Shown: positions 11,157 through 23,060 of the stretch, in pieces
Layout of the letters: every line of letters starts with the position of its first letter
Numbering within the stretch: position 1 is the first letter of the stretch
DNA from: Muricea muricata
Lineage: Eukaryota > Cnidaria > Anthozoa > Malacalcyonacea > Plexauridae
NCBI GenBank assembly: GCA_963855995.1
Contig: OY979716.1
Coordinates: 50,952,846 to 51,016,845, forward strand
Direction of reading: 5' to 3'
DNA length: 64,000 nt
Notes under the pieces: generated by a model
Databases searched by the model: none
The model's input: only the letters and a program-made list of their open reading frames with translations
What the model was told of the DNA's origin: nothing
Position numbers and translations under genes: made by a program

Positions 11157-12791
11157 ATGTTGTCACGAAGGAAAACACAAGTAAATTGGAAATCTGTCGA
11201 TGGGGCATTTGCAAAGTCGAGACGTTTGCACTTGGTGAAAGGTAGCGATGGGCTAGATCATTGTCCTGTAACGAGCTGTGAACACACAGGATTTGCAAGC
11301 AAAAGAGGCTGTCGTAAACATGTAAAAACAAAGCGTGCTTGGTATTACTATTTCGACGAGAAGCCCACCGTATGCACTTCGCCTTGTGTAATAGACGAAA
11401 GCAACGCAAATAAAGAGTCTAAAACAGTACCCTGCTGTTCGACAGACAATGACTTTGCTCGTTCATTTTCCAAGTGGCTTCAAAGCAGTTGCGGCGGCGG
11501 AAAGTCTCGTAAACAATCTGACATTTCAGTAACGAGAGCTTTGAAGTTTATAAAGTTTTGTTGCGATGAAAATGGCGAGGGGGAGGAAGAGGTTCTTCGT
11601 ACTCCTAATCTCATCGACTACGCCTTGGGATGTCCTCAGCTGTTCACAAAATTCGTGGACGCTCTAAAAGACAAGTGGGGTATTGGAAAATCAGGACAAA
11701 TATGTTATGTAGCAAGCATATCAGATTTGCTTGATTTTTGCAAGTTCAATCGTCCTCCTGCATCGGTGCTTCAAAACTTTTCGGTTACCGAAGTGTATGT
11801 GAAGAGAGCGCGAAAGTACCTAGCGAAAGACATGCGATCCAATTGGACAAGCGAATTAGACATAGAAACCCTTGAATCGCGGAGAAGTTGGGCGACCCTT
11901 TCCGAAGTGCAATCTGTAATTCCATTTCACATCGAACATTACGAATCGGTATTAGAAAATTGTATGGCAAATCCTTCCTCAGTCACACCAGGCGATGTTA
12001 CCTTTGCTACCCGCTTTGTCACAGCTTATCTGTTTCTTAAAGTAAAGGGCTGTCGTCCCATGACATACCAGCATCTTACCTTGCAAATGTTTGAGAGCGC
12101 AAAGAAGAACGAAGGAATGGTAGATCAGAAAATTTTTAAGACAGCTAAGAGATACGGTTTTGACAGTGTGTACTTTGACGAATGCAGCATGGATATGTTA
12201 GAGAAATATATAAAGTACATCAGACCACTTCTCACACCCAGTTGCAAGTACGTGTTGGTAAATCGTAACGGCAAACAGTTTCAGAAACTTACAGAACTTT
12301 TTAGTGTGTTGGTATTCGAAGCGATCGGGAAATAGATTCATACAACCAGATACAGACAAATCATCGAAACCCAAAGTTCTGAAGTTCTTCCACCAAGCGA
12401 GCAGAAGTGGATATCTGAAGATCAAAAACATAGTTCTAACGTTGCCCGTGTGCACTATCAAAAGAAACGTTCGCGAGAAGTAGCCATGAGAGGATGCTTG
12501 TGCATGCAAAAATTACTTGACCAGAGCAACTGCGTGGATAATGATTGCAACATAGTGGAACAGCTGCCAGCCATACCAAACAAAGTCAATTCAACAAACT
12601 TGACAAACAAATTATCCACACGTCGTGCTGGTGTCCGTTTTACATCTGATGAAGATGACTACATTAGACTTGGTATTAAAAAATTTGGTTTAAGTTGGTC
12701 AAAGATTCTGCGTCATGCAGATTTCCATTTTAATTCATGTCGTGTTCCAAATACTTTAAGAAAGAGAGCTGAAGCTTTAAAATTAGTATGA
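11157..12791 (+). pseudogene. Tyrosine recombinase with zinc finger and SANT domain, copy B (one stop codon)
   Basis: A 545-codon frame opens at the ATG at 11157 and is interrupted only by TAG at codon 393 (12333-12335), where copy A has a Tyr codon. Order of domains: finger-like C36-x4-C41-x13-H55 (the fourth ligand of copy A is Arg here); a conserved middle region with CGGGKSRKQS; Arg I near residue 300 in GCRPMTY; HxxR at H395-R398; second His H425; candidate nucleophile Y434 in VHYQK; SANT/Myb-like domain about 490-540. The stop separates Arg I from the rest of the active site, so the truncated product could not recombine. It could still bind DNA. No frameshift is present, so it died recently or is read through. 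It converges on helicase copy B across hairpin array B. Confidence 0.8.
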
Positions 12792-12977
12792 TTGCATGCA
12801 AAGCATAAAAGTGGGTTTTATCATATACAACTACTGTGGTTGCTAATAGTGTTGACAATATATATAGGTTCCTGACAATATACTCATACGTCTTATACTT
12901 GTATAAAAAAGATAAAAATGAATGTATCACACCTAACAGCAGTCGTTATTGATCTTCTTCCAAGTGATCTTTAAAAT

Positions 12978-15120
12978 TAGTTTGTTAAGAAAGCAACGGG
13001 CTACGGGCTACCCAATACTATTCCTAATAAATATGACGGGCTACCAACGGGCAACTAATGCAAATCACGGGCTACCAATGATCGTAGCCCGTCTCTATAC
13101 TTTTCTAAGTTTCGTATAGTAAAACAGAAAAACATAGTAAAACAGAAAAAATTTTACTTAAAAATATTCTAAGTCTATCAAACTTGATGGAATGAGAAAG
13201 ACTTTAAAAATATATGAACGGGCTACCAAGGATGAGTAGCCCGTGATCAATTTATTTCTAAGTGACGGCTAATGTTAGTTTGTGAAGAAAGCAACGGGCT
13301 ACCCAATACTATTCCTAATAAATATGACGGGCTACCAACGGGCTACCAATGATCGTAGCCTGTCTCTATACTTTTCTAAGTCTCGTACAGTAAAACAGAA
13401 AAACATAGTAAAACAGAAAAAATTTTACTTAAAAATATTCTAAGTCTATCAAACTTGATGGAATGAGAAAGACTTTAAAAAATATATGAACGGGCTACCA
13501 AGTACGAGTAGCCCGTGATCAATTTATTTCTAAGTGACGGCTAATGTTAGTTTGTTAAGAAAGCAACGGGCTACCCAATACTATTCCTAATAAATATGAC
13601 GGGCTACCAATGATCGTAGCCCGTCTCTATACTTTTCTAAGTCTCGTATAGTAAAACAGAAAAACATAGTAAAACAGAAAAAATTTTACTTAAAAATATT
13701 CTAAGTCTATCAAACTTGATGGAATGTGAAAGACTTTAAAAAATATATGAACGGGCTACCAAGGATGAGTAGCCCGTGATCAATTTATTTCTAAGTGACG
13801 GCTAATGTTAGTTTGTTAAGAAAGCTACGGGCTACCCAATACTATTCCTATAATAAATATGACGAGCTACCAACGGGCTACCAATGCAAATCACGGGCTA
13901 CCAATGCAAATCACGGGCTACCAATGGTCGTAGCCCGTCTCTATTTTTTTCCTACTCGTTCAATGTAGCTCCTATATGTTAAAAATAAAAAGTATACACG
14001 ATCAAGCTTAAAAGACTTGGAATGTTTTTAAGTAAAATTTTTTCTGTTTTACTATGTTTTTCTGTTTTACTATACGAGACTTAGAAAAGTATAGAAACGG
14101 GCTACGATCATTGGTAGCCCGTGATTTGCATTGGTAGCCCGTCATATTTATTAGGAATAGTATTGGGTAGCCCGTAGCCCGTTGCTTTCTTAACAAACTA
14201 ACATTAGCCATCACTTAGAGATAAATTGATCACGGGCTACTCATCCTTGGTAGCCTGTTCATATATTTTTTAAAGTCTTTCACATTCCATCAAGTTTGAA
14301 AGACTTAGAATATTTTTAAGTAAATTTTTTTCTGTTTTACTATGTTTTTCTGTTTTACTATACGAGACTTAGAAAAGTATAGAGACGGGCTACGATCATT
14401 GGTAGCCCGTCATATTTATTAGGAATAGTATTAAGTAGCCCGTAGCCCATTGCTTTCTTCACAAACTAACATTAGCCGTCACTTAGAAATAAATTGATCA
14501 CGGGCTACTCATCCTTGGTAGCCCGTTCATATATTTTTTAAAGTCTTTCTCATTCCATCAAGTTTGATAGACTTAGAATATTTTTAAGTAAATTTTTTTC
14601 TGTTTTACTATGTTTTTCTGTTTTACTATACGAGACTTAGAAAAGTATAGAGACGGGCTACGATCATTGGTAGCCCGTGATTTGCATTGGTAGCCCGTTG
14701 GTAGCCCATCATATTTATTAGGAATAGTATTGGGTAGCCCGTTGCTTTCTTCACAAACTAACATTAGCTGTCACTTAGAAATAAATTGATCACAGGCTAC
14801 TCATCCTTGGTAGCCCGTTCATATATTTTTTAAAGTCTTCCTCATTCCATCAAGTTTGATAGACTTAGAATATTTTTAAGTAAAATTTTTTCTGTTTTAC
14901 TATGTTTTTCTGTTTTACTATACGAGACCTAGAAAAGCATAGAGACGGGCTACGATCATTGGTAGCCCGTGATTTGCATTGGTAGCCCGTTGGTAGCCCG
15001 TCATATTTATTAGGAATAGTATTGGGTAGCCCGTAGCCCGTTGCTTTCTTAACAAACTAACATTAGCCGTCAATTTGAAAAAATTGATCACGGCTATACT
15101 CATCCTTGGTAGCCTGTTCA
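12978..15120. repeat. Hairpin array B, four direct then four inverted ~275-bp units
   Basis: The left arm has four tandem units starting AGTTTGTTAAGAAAGC at about 12978, 13276, 13549 and 13811. Each carries CGGGCTACC motifs, a paired AACATAGTAAAACAGAAAA segment and a TTTATTTCTAAGTGACGGCTA tail. After a short centre near 13960-14010 the same units appear inverted, with GCTTTCTTAACAAACT at about 14184, 14450, 14744 and 15040. The whole is a ~2.1-kb near-palindrome made of smaller palindromes. It shares the CGGGCTAC core with array A and CCTAATAAATAT spacers, but the two arrays are clearly diverged. It begins 187 bp after the recombinase stop and ends 313 bp before the helicase stop. Confidence 0.92.
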
Positions 15121-15432
15121 CATATTTTTTTAAAAGTCTTTCATAGACGATCGAGTTTATTTTTAAGTAAAATTTGCTCTAATTTACTATACTATACATT
15201 GAATGAGACTCAAAAAGAAATAGAGACAAGCGTAACAAGTAGCTATCATGTATCTTTCAAATTTGTCTATATACAAAAAGCTCTTTCGCTTTACGAACTC
15301 AACATGCAAAATATAGTGTGCAATTTCACTGGTATACTTCAATAGAATATTGTAAACATTTCATTTTTTAATGAAAAGTGATGAACTCAACGTTGTATTT
15401 TTTAATGCTGTTTTCACACGCTGAAAGAATGT

Positions 15433-18239
15433 TTATTTGCTGATCCAACTTCTAAAAGTTGTCCACAGTGTTTGAGAAGACAATTGCGGGGCTACTGTGG
15501 TGTCGGCATTGTCCAATGCTTGTTTGACAGGGCACCGGCTTTCCAAAACAAGAACGTTCATTGTTTTTCTTAGTTCTTGAAGTTTGGGGAAAATATTGGG
15601 ATGTCTTTTCACAAAACTTTTCAAATCGAACACCTCGCGAACATTTCCAGTCGCCAACATCCATGCATCGATTTCAGGGTCCGCCTTTTCCCAGAATTGA
15701 CGGTCTTTGTGTGTACGTTTGGTCTTCGCATTATCACGTCGTTGTAGAAAGGAGTGAACATGACCTTTTTTTAAATCTTTGTATAAGTTACACTCGAGAT
15801 AGTTAGCCACTTTGTCGAAGCACTCAAGGTTGTTAAGGGCCCAACCTTCTGCAGGGGTTGAAGAATATCGTGTGGTGAATAAGTCGTATGGGGGAGGAGT
15901 TTTTTCTGCATCGTTTGCGTCGTTGTCGACACGAGCTGGTTCTTGTTCCACCGGCAGGACAGCATTTTCAGTTTCGGTCAAGTTATTACTGAGTGGCGAC
16001 GATTGTTGCTCGTTTGTTGTCTTGTCTTCGTCAACTTGTCCGCATGGTGACGGTTCCACATTGGCCAAAGGACTCTCGTCGTCGCTCAAAGTGTCGCCCT
16101 CATGCTGTGCGATAGAAGTGGATGGTTGATCGACCTGCGAATGGGAAGTTGGTTCGTGGATGGGGTTCGTTATGTTAGTATTAACAGTGATGTTGCTGCT
16201 TACAGGTTGTTCGTCCTCTTCGTTCGAGCTGTCAGAGAGAAAGCCTTTCGTCTCTTTCTCGCAAGACGTCTGGACTTTACCTCAGCCGTGAATCCTGGAT
16301 GTATCTGGTGTGGTTGGAGATCGGCTTTCGTTATTTGTTGCACTTCGTGTCGTTTCCACAAACTCTCGCCATCTACCAAATTTATAACAGACTTGTCGCA
16401 TCTTTCGTGCCATAGCTCGTCAGTAGGAATCATATCACGATGCTGGTCGATTTCTTTGGCGACCCAGACAATGCAATCCCATTGCATTGTCGTGTATCCA
16501 GCTGTCGATGCCTGGGATTGTATTTGGTAAAGAAGACGTATTGAACACGCGAATTCGACGCTTCACGTTCTCATCTTCCTCTCCAAAATCCGGAACGTTA
16601 TTGGTACTAATATAGAAGGGACTATTGTTGTTCACGCATTTAGGAAGAGCATGCTTGATTGACGTGACCATCCAGCCACCTTGTAGAATGGTTTTCGCCA
16701 GGTCCGACCGCATTTTGCTACTGGACCACTCGTCGATGATAGTTAGCTGGGTCAGATCTGTAATCATCGCTGCGGAAAACTGTCCTTCGTTTGTGACGGA
16801 CGCTATATACTCGGGTGGGATAATTCGGTGGAACACTTTGCACCATGACGTTTTCCCAGAATCAAGAGGCCCAGCGACAACTAGTTTTCTCGTATTCTGC
16901 GGCATTTTGAATGCAAAAAGGCACTGATAGAACTTGTTGAGAAACTTTACACACTCTTCCAAGTCTGGAAATGAATTTAGGATGCCTTGTTCAAAGTATC
17001 GAGGTTGAGGTGGTGTCGAACAGTCATACTCAAGGAACACCCGAGGTGAGACTTTGCCAATTTTTGATGCTGGAATGGTGTTTGGCACGAATTCACGCTT
17101 GCTGATTGAAAAGCAAAAGCCGTTTGATACTTCTATTAAATCCAGGTCAAACTGGAGTTGCTGCACAATCTCGCATGCAGGATGTGATAGAACTCTCTCA
17201 ACCGCTTGGAAATTGCGAAGAAGGTCATCGTTGAGGGCATCATTCGCCAGCAATTTGTTGAGGTAAGTGGAGACGTCCATCATCCGCACGTACGTCAGCT
17301 TTGCATTGTCCGGTAGCGCATAAATTCCGGAACGGTATAAGGCGTGGCGACAAATTTCCATAACACGAGTGATCTTTCTTATAGTACGGGTAACATGATT
17401 GGAGTCCCACACGGATTGCACATTGCTTGAATGTGCTGGCGCCAAAGATCTTTGTAGAACAAGGCCATCGGATTCAAGCTTGTCAAGAGCGGTGTTGATG
17501 GCATCGAAATAGCCTTGGTGGTCAACTACAGTAAAAACGCAAGGGCAGGTTGGAAAGTGCGTTGGGTGGAATTCGTCCATTTCCTCCGAGTCGCTGTCGT
17601 CATCTGTGGAACCGCCAGATGCATTCTCGTAGCAGTACACGTTGGATACATTGAGCATCTCCCGAATGCTGTTGTTGTTGTGGTCTTTCAAGCGTTGAAA
17701 AAGATGCCTCGCCACGGTCTCTATCTCGTTGCGACCGAACTTGCGAATGGTCAACGGAGTAATTGTTGGCTCCAAGTCTTGGTTATGCAATGCGCTGAAA
17801 AATGTGTCATCGTTGCAGCTCTCGGTTACAGTATACACAATAAAATAGGCTATTGATGGATAAACATCGTTTGTATCTTTGTTTTGGAAGTCTTCCTCGT
17901 CCACTTTTGTCTTCGCGTTCGAGCACACACTTGTTATACACGAAAAAAAGAAATGTACGCCTGGAATGGCAGTGATTGCCTCGTCAAGAAGCAAGCGTTT
18001 GGAGGCGATTTGAAATCTTGCAAGTTCTATATCTTCCTTGCAAACGCGCCAAGTAGCACGGCAAGCAATTGCTTTGTGATTATCTTTAATCTAATAAATA
18101 TAAAAAAAATATGCTTTTTTCTGTGTTTGCATTGATTTTTATCGCAAGCAAAATGTCGACTTACCAGGGTTAAGATGTTTGCTCTCAAAGAGTTTTGAAT
18201 TCGCTTGGAATCTAACTGTTTTCGTGGTTTAAAAGGCAT
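15433..18239 (-). pseudogene. Superfamily 3 helicase gene, copy B (two frameshifts)
   Basis: Exon 1 is 18239-18165 (75 nt, opening MPFKPRKQLDSKRIQNSLRA), then a short intron, then exon 2 from 18090. The helicase core is intact over ~500 codons: Walker A GPLDSGKTSW (about 16850-16872), Walker B LTIIDEW (about 16730-16751), motif C ending SPFYISTNNVP, and Arg finger region VKRRIRVF. Just after the core an extra G in a GGG run (16478-16480, compared with copy A) shifts the frame, and a second shift lies near 16235. Beyond it a Ser/Glu-rich linker leads to a conserved C-terminal block with HVHSFLQRR and IDAWMLATG. SF3 helicases are hexameric DNA unwinding motors used in replication initiation. 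No rolling-circle nickase motif was found, so the replication mode cannot be inferred. Confidence 0.75.
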
Positions 18240-18394
18240 ATTGCACAACGGCATGAACCGCTATAAGTTGCACTCGCAGTCTTTTGATTTTGTGTCGCTG
18301 TGCAAATTTGCATGGGGAATGTGCAAATAGAGAAATTGGAATAGAGGAATATGGGAATTTGCAATAGTTTAAATGGGGAACAATATTTAGTACT

Positions 18395-18775
18395 TTGGTG
18401 ATGATGATGATGATGATGATAATGATGATGATGGTGATGATGATGGTGGTTGTGATGGTGAGGTGGTGGTGAAGATGATAATGGTGGTGTTGGTGCGTGA
18501 TAGTAGTTGCTGATTGGGATTAGGGTGAGGATGGTAATGGTAGTGATTGTGGTGGTGGTGGTGTTGGTGATGGTGGTGGTCAGGTTGTGGTGATAATGAT
18601 GGTGATGATAATAATAGTGATGGTACAGTGGTGATGGTGGTTGTGATTGTTGTGGTGATGACGATTATGATGGTGAGAGTGTTGGTACAGTGGTGATAGT
18701 GGTAGTGATGGTAAAAGTGGTGGTGATAGTGCTGGTGATGATGGTGGTGGTGATGTAGCATCATCTTCTTCACCA
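18395..18775. repeat. GAT/GGT trinucleotide-rich tract, first orientation
   Basis: Plus strand is almost pure GAT, GGT and GTG triplets (reads as poly-His on the complement). It begins directly after the conserved GTACTTTGGTGAT block upstream of helicase B, so the expansion may have grown out of that GAT. Translations rich in His are artefacts of the repeat and not genes. Confidence 0.9.
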
Positions 18776-18784
18776 CTATCCCTG

Positions 18785-19375
18785 CCGGACAATCACTATC
18801 ACCATCATCATCATTATCATCAATATCATTATCATCATACCATCACTATTCCCATCATCATCACTATCACCGCCACACCATCACTATCCTAATCGTCACT
18901 ATCATCACCACCACTATCATCATCACTACCATACCATCGTCACCACCATCATCACCACTGTACCACCAATATCATTACCACCATATTATTATTATCAACG
19001 CCATTGCCACCATACCATCACCACCGTTATCGTCACCAAACCATCACTATCGTCACCATCATCATTTTCATCATTATTATCACCACCACCACCTTCACTA
19101 TCACCATCATCATTATCACTGCTATCACCATCGAACTATTACCATTATTATCATCATCGCCACCACCATCACCAACCTACTATCACTATAATTATCATTA
19201 TCATCATTACCATTACTATCATCACCATCACCACTGCCACAGTACCATCACGATCAGCATAAACACCACCATCATCACCACCATACTATACATCACCATC
19301 ACCACTGTATTATGAAGAAAAATTATCAAGACCACCACCACCGCTATCACTATTACCAACACCACCACAACAATC
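18785..19375. repeat. ATC/ACC trinucleotide-rich tract, opposite orientation
   Basis: After a ~15-bp turn near 18775-18785 the purine strand switches: the plus strand becomes ATC/ACC/CAT triplets for ~590 bp. A further block of the same kind lies at 19548-19745 after ~170 bp of ordinary sequence. Together with the preceding tract this forms an imperfect giant inverted repeat of degenerate trinucleotides. Confidence 0.88.
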
Positions 19376-19547
19376 ATCTATCTCTATCTGATGTCAGTCC
19401 ATCCAATGTTATGTTTTGTATTGGAACCCCGTTATTGGGGACTTCATCTCTGTGTAATCATTCCAGCCATTGTATGTATGACATTTATTTAGTGTATGTA
19501 AATTCTGTTGTGTAATTGTTATTCTAATGATGGCAAATTTTGTAAAA

Positions 19548-19745
19548 ATAAAGTCATCATCATTGTCGTCATCGTCAACGACACCAACGCCATCATTTCC
19601 ATACAACAATCACTGTTACCAACAACACCATCAGCATCATCACCATCATCATAATCATAATCATTATCATCATCATGATCATGATCGTCGTCGCCACCAT
19701 CAATACCATCGCCACCATTACCACCTTCGCCATCATCACCACCAC
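19548..19745. repeat. Second ATC/CAC-rich tract
   Basis: A 200-bp block of CATCATCACC-like triplets in the same orientation as 18785-19375. No coding potential is credible. Confidence 0.85.
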
Positions 19746-20539
19746 AAAAATTCAAAATTCGTTATGAGGTACCAGAGACGACTTTACTTGGTATTTTCAA
19801 AGCATCATTTTATTATTTAGTGTAATAGAATATATTTTTACACGTTACCCTCAATTTTGGCATGAAATGCAAGTGTTTAGAGGAGTCTGGACAGAAACCA
19901 AACCATCTGTAAAAACGAAATAAACCTAGGCTATTCCCAGACCTTGACTGAGACTGTTCTTTCTGTTGATTGGAAAAATCCTTTGCATATATTTTATCAT
20001 ATATTTATTAAAAGAATTATACGAAAAACAATGTTGCGCCCATAGCTGGCATCCATCCTACATTCATTGCAGTTATAATGCCACCCTCTCTAACCACACA
20101 GAGACTCCTCTAATAGTCGATGGACGACTTTGACTAGCTGCATGGGAGGACAATGCACTGAGCCCAAACTCATCACGCGCGACAGCACGCGTATTATTGC
20201 CACCTTTACTATCACTAGCCACATAGTACATTCCTCTTGGTTGGTATCTATACACGTATCTGCAAACAAATCCAGTGATTGTGGGAGGCAATCAAGAACA
20301 CAAACTGCAGTGTGCATGATATTAGCTGTGAAATTTCTGTAAACCTTTCCAAAATCAACCAATAAATATTGGAGAAACAAACAAGGTTTTGAATTACCAA
20401 TGAATTACCAATAAACAATACATTGCGCAGCACATTAACATAGCGCTGTGCTCGTAACAGACTTTTATCAAGTTCAAATTTGAAAAAATTCTAAAACAAT
20501 TAGATCTTTATTTTTTGGGACGTGTGAAGTGTAATTGTA

Positions 20540-20747
20540 TATCCTAAAACTGTTAGTTTGAGCACTCAAATTAAAGTTACGAAATCAATGTACATGACAC
20601 ATATACGACCATCGCAAAATCTAAAATCATGATCCACCACTTGCTGGTCAAAGGTGGTAATTGTACCACATGTAACGTAGATGTAAGTATATAAATATTT
20701 TGCGCTAATAATCGCTTGCTCAGTAGATTAAGAAACTAAGTGTTAAT
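20540..20747. repeat. Right arm of the ~208-bp inverted repeat
   Basis: Reverse complement of 1-208, ending CTAAGTGTTAAT at 20747. If this is a transposon terminus, the flanking base run after it starts TGTTACCTATAC; the corresponding left flank lies outside the window, so a target-site duplication cannot be checked. Confidence 0.8.
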
Positions 20748-22344
20748 TGTTACCTATACTGACTCTTTCATGTTATTTTAAACGCGTATATATCAACGGC
20801 ACGCAATACAACTTAGGATTCTTTTATAGGCAGTTATTTGCTGTTGCAACCAATAGAATGACGACCTCTAGAAAACATTTCTGAAATCGACCAATAGACA
20901 AACGCGATGAAGAAAACCTTTCCGAAATCGACCAATAATCTACAACATTGGAAAAAACCTTTCCAAAATAAGCCAATAGCTTTGCGTTTTTTTCAGCTGC
21001 ACGCTGCTTTTCTGACACAATTTTTTAACAAGTTTATTTGAACAGCTTCGATACTAGGTAATGACTGCCTATACTGGTTATAGTTTCACAATGTTACATG
21101 GTTTTACAATTCGAGCTTTATTCATACCGACAATAACGTATGGAAAATGTCGAGATGAACCAGATGCTATATGAAGCTGAAGCAACTGTATATTTAGACA
21201 CTGCTACCATAGGTAACATGATGATATGCAGCATGTAATGGCGCAGGCAGAGTTATCTGTTTCAGAAATATCTGTTTTCAAACTGATGGAACTGGTTCAA
21301 TACAGGTAGGTACATCATTAAATCATTCTGCGTGATACGTATTTATTTGATTTTGTTTATTGTAAATCAATGTACAGTTGATATTACTTTCCTCTTTGCA
21401 GTCTTTGCATTGTTATTCGCGCCATAAATTTATGGCGAGAAAATGTGAGACAATCATGTGGGCTAATTGCGCAGTCGCTTAACATTATCTCATAAAAAAT
21501 TCTGCAACCTCGAGCAACGTGTTTGTCTTCCCCTCAAAGTACAAAATATAGAAAATTGTATTCCACAATACGTCTTCGACATTTCTCCCACGATCGGAAA
21601 TATGACACGGTGGCTAGACTGCATGTCAAGCCTAGCCTTCACGGGCATCTTGTTTGGCTTGGTTTACAGATATGGCCATTTAATAAACACCAGGTAAAGA
21701 TGCGTATGTGGAATACTGCCGATTCTTAATTTATATTTTAATCAAAATGACTTTTGACTAGATGATTTTTGAAATATATATAGCCATAGATATATATGTT
21801 TCAAACTGTTTGATGTTTTTCATCTCATGAGGAAAGAGGTATTGACAGACAATTAACACCTGCATAGCATGTGATGGTCTTGCAATGAGATTTTAGCGAG
21901 TCTATGCCGCACTGAAAATATCAAACATGTTTATGTATTTGCGTATAGATACTGTAGCTGCATGAGGATTTGCCTCCCAAGACTAAGTTGTCTAAAACAC
22001 GAATATCTACGGCTTTTTATGAAATTAGCTCACTAAATAAATGTTAATAAACAATTAATATAAATGTATATTGTTAACGTGAAATGGCTGTTTAAAATTC
22101 TGTTTCAACTGAAGATTCATACACCATGTGAAATTCCCCAGTTGAAAAGATTGTATAACCAGTGGCCAGTTGTATAACATTACATATTTGTTCAGAAATT
22201 CAGAAAAGTAAGCACGGCACACTTTTTAAGCTAGGGTCTTAAGAAGCCAATGGTGCCCTAATACATGTATCAAATACTAGAAACTAAAAGGTCTGTGCAA
22301 GAGAATTTAGACATCAATCTTATAAGTCAACTATTATATGTGAG
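20748..22344. other. No gene recognised; repeated CCTTTCC-CCAAT motif
   Basis: A ~22-bp motif resembling CCTTTCCGAAATCGACCAAT occurs three times between 20869 and 20990 and once more near 20344 outside this stretch. Open frames at 21467-21729 overlap in two registers and have no family signature. The rest appears to be unannotatable AT-rich DNA. Confidence 0.5.
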
Positions 22345-22629
22345 GTCATATTGCACCACAGGCTTATAAACAAACTCAGTTTCATTCGATCTTTTTATTT
22401 CGACACGAATACAACCCTTTAAAAGACAGGGAATCAGCTATAAATCATGTAAGTTATTTTATGATCATTAAATAAGAGTAGATAATATTTTTACAATTTT
22501 TCATATCACAGTATACATTGTCATCATATAACAGTATTTATTACTGAAATGTATATCCTGTTAAAATATTCCGCAAAAGTACTATTGAACATTTTATAAT
22601 AAATTACTTAGTGTATGTACAAGTTAAAA

Positions 22630-23060
22630 AATTTTGTCATTGCTTGACCATTCAGGAGATTTGTCAAGTTCATTCTCACAGTTTGTGCAGTCAATACATT
22701 GGCACATATCATTATGTGTGTTTAATGCTTTTTTTTGCAGGAGCACGGTTTGGTTCCACAACCTGTTTTACACTTGCAGTTACAATTTGCAAGCAAAGCA
22801 TCTGGGGCACAGTTTCCATCCATCCACTGAATACTTATTTTGCCTTCTTGATTTAATTTCCAACCATTGTTGACTGGGCTTGGGGCATCAATGCAACAGC
22901 TTGTAGATTGCTTCCATACTGCTGCTTGGTAATTGGCTCTCTGGAGATGCTTTAGAAGGCAATCTTTATTTAGTGGCATAGAAGAATCAGAAAATTTTCC
23001 AATTCGGAACATGTTGTATCGTAGAACATTGACACTGGATTCCTTTTTTTACCTTGTACG
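22630..23060 (-). pseudogene. CXC (tesmin/TSO1-like) domain C-terminal fragment, left arm copy
   Basis: The minus-strand frame shows a segment ending ISIQWMDGNCAPDALL followed by a cysteine cluster CNCKCKTGCGTKPCSCKKKH, a TAA in frame, then MCQCIDCTNCEN in the same register. Spacing of the cysteines is that of a CXC/CRC zinc-binding domain, frequent at the C-termini of transposon proteins in cnidarians (recalled, not checked). Only the last part of the gene is present. Confidence 0.55.

Noticed and set aside
5570..15120. Hairpin arrays considered as CRISPR-like arrays
   Set aside because: Repeats are palindromic, inverted about a centre and have conserved rather than unique spacers; the genome is eukaryotic and no cas-like gene is present.
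16478..16480. Programmed frameshift in helicase copy B at the GGG run
   Set aside because: No slippery heptamer or downstream structure is evident, copy A lacks the extra base at that site, and a second shift follows near 16235. Ordinary decay is simpler.
7517..18239. Calling the helicase genes an endogenous parvovirus outright
   Set aside because: The SF3 core is compatible with parvoviral NS1, but no nickase motif, capsid gene or viral terminal hairpin typical of the group was recognised, and the partner gene is a tyrosine recombinase. I left the origin open.
18387..19820. His-rich, Asp-rich and Ser-rich open frames on both strands
   Set aside because: Pure products of the degenerate GAT/ATC trinucleotide tracts, with no start context, domain or splice support.
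1..20747. Maverick/Polinton identity for the 20.7-kb region
   Set aside because: Size and long terminal repeats fit, but there is no protein-primed polymerase, rve integrase, packaging ATPase, protease or capsid gene.
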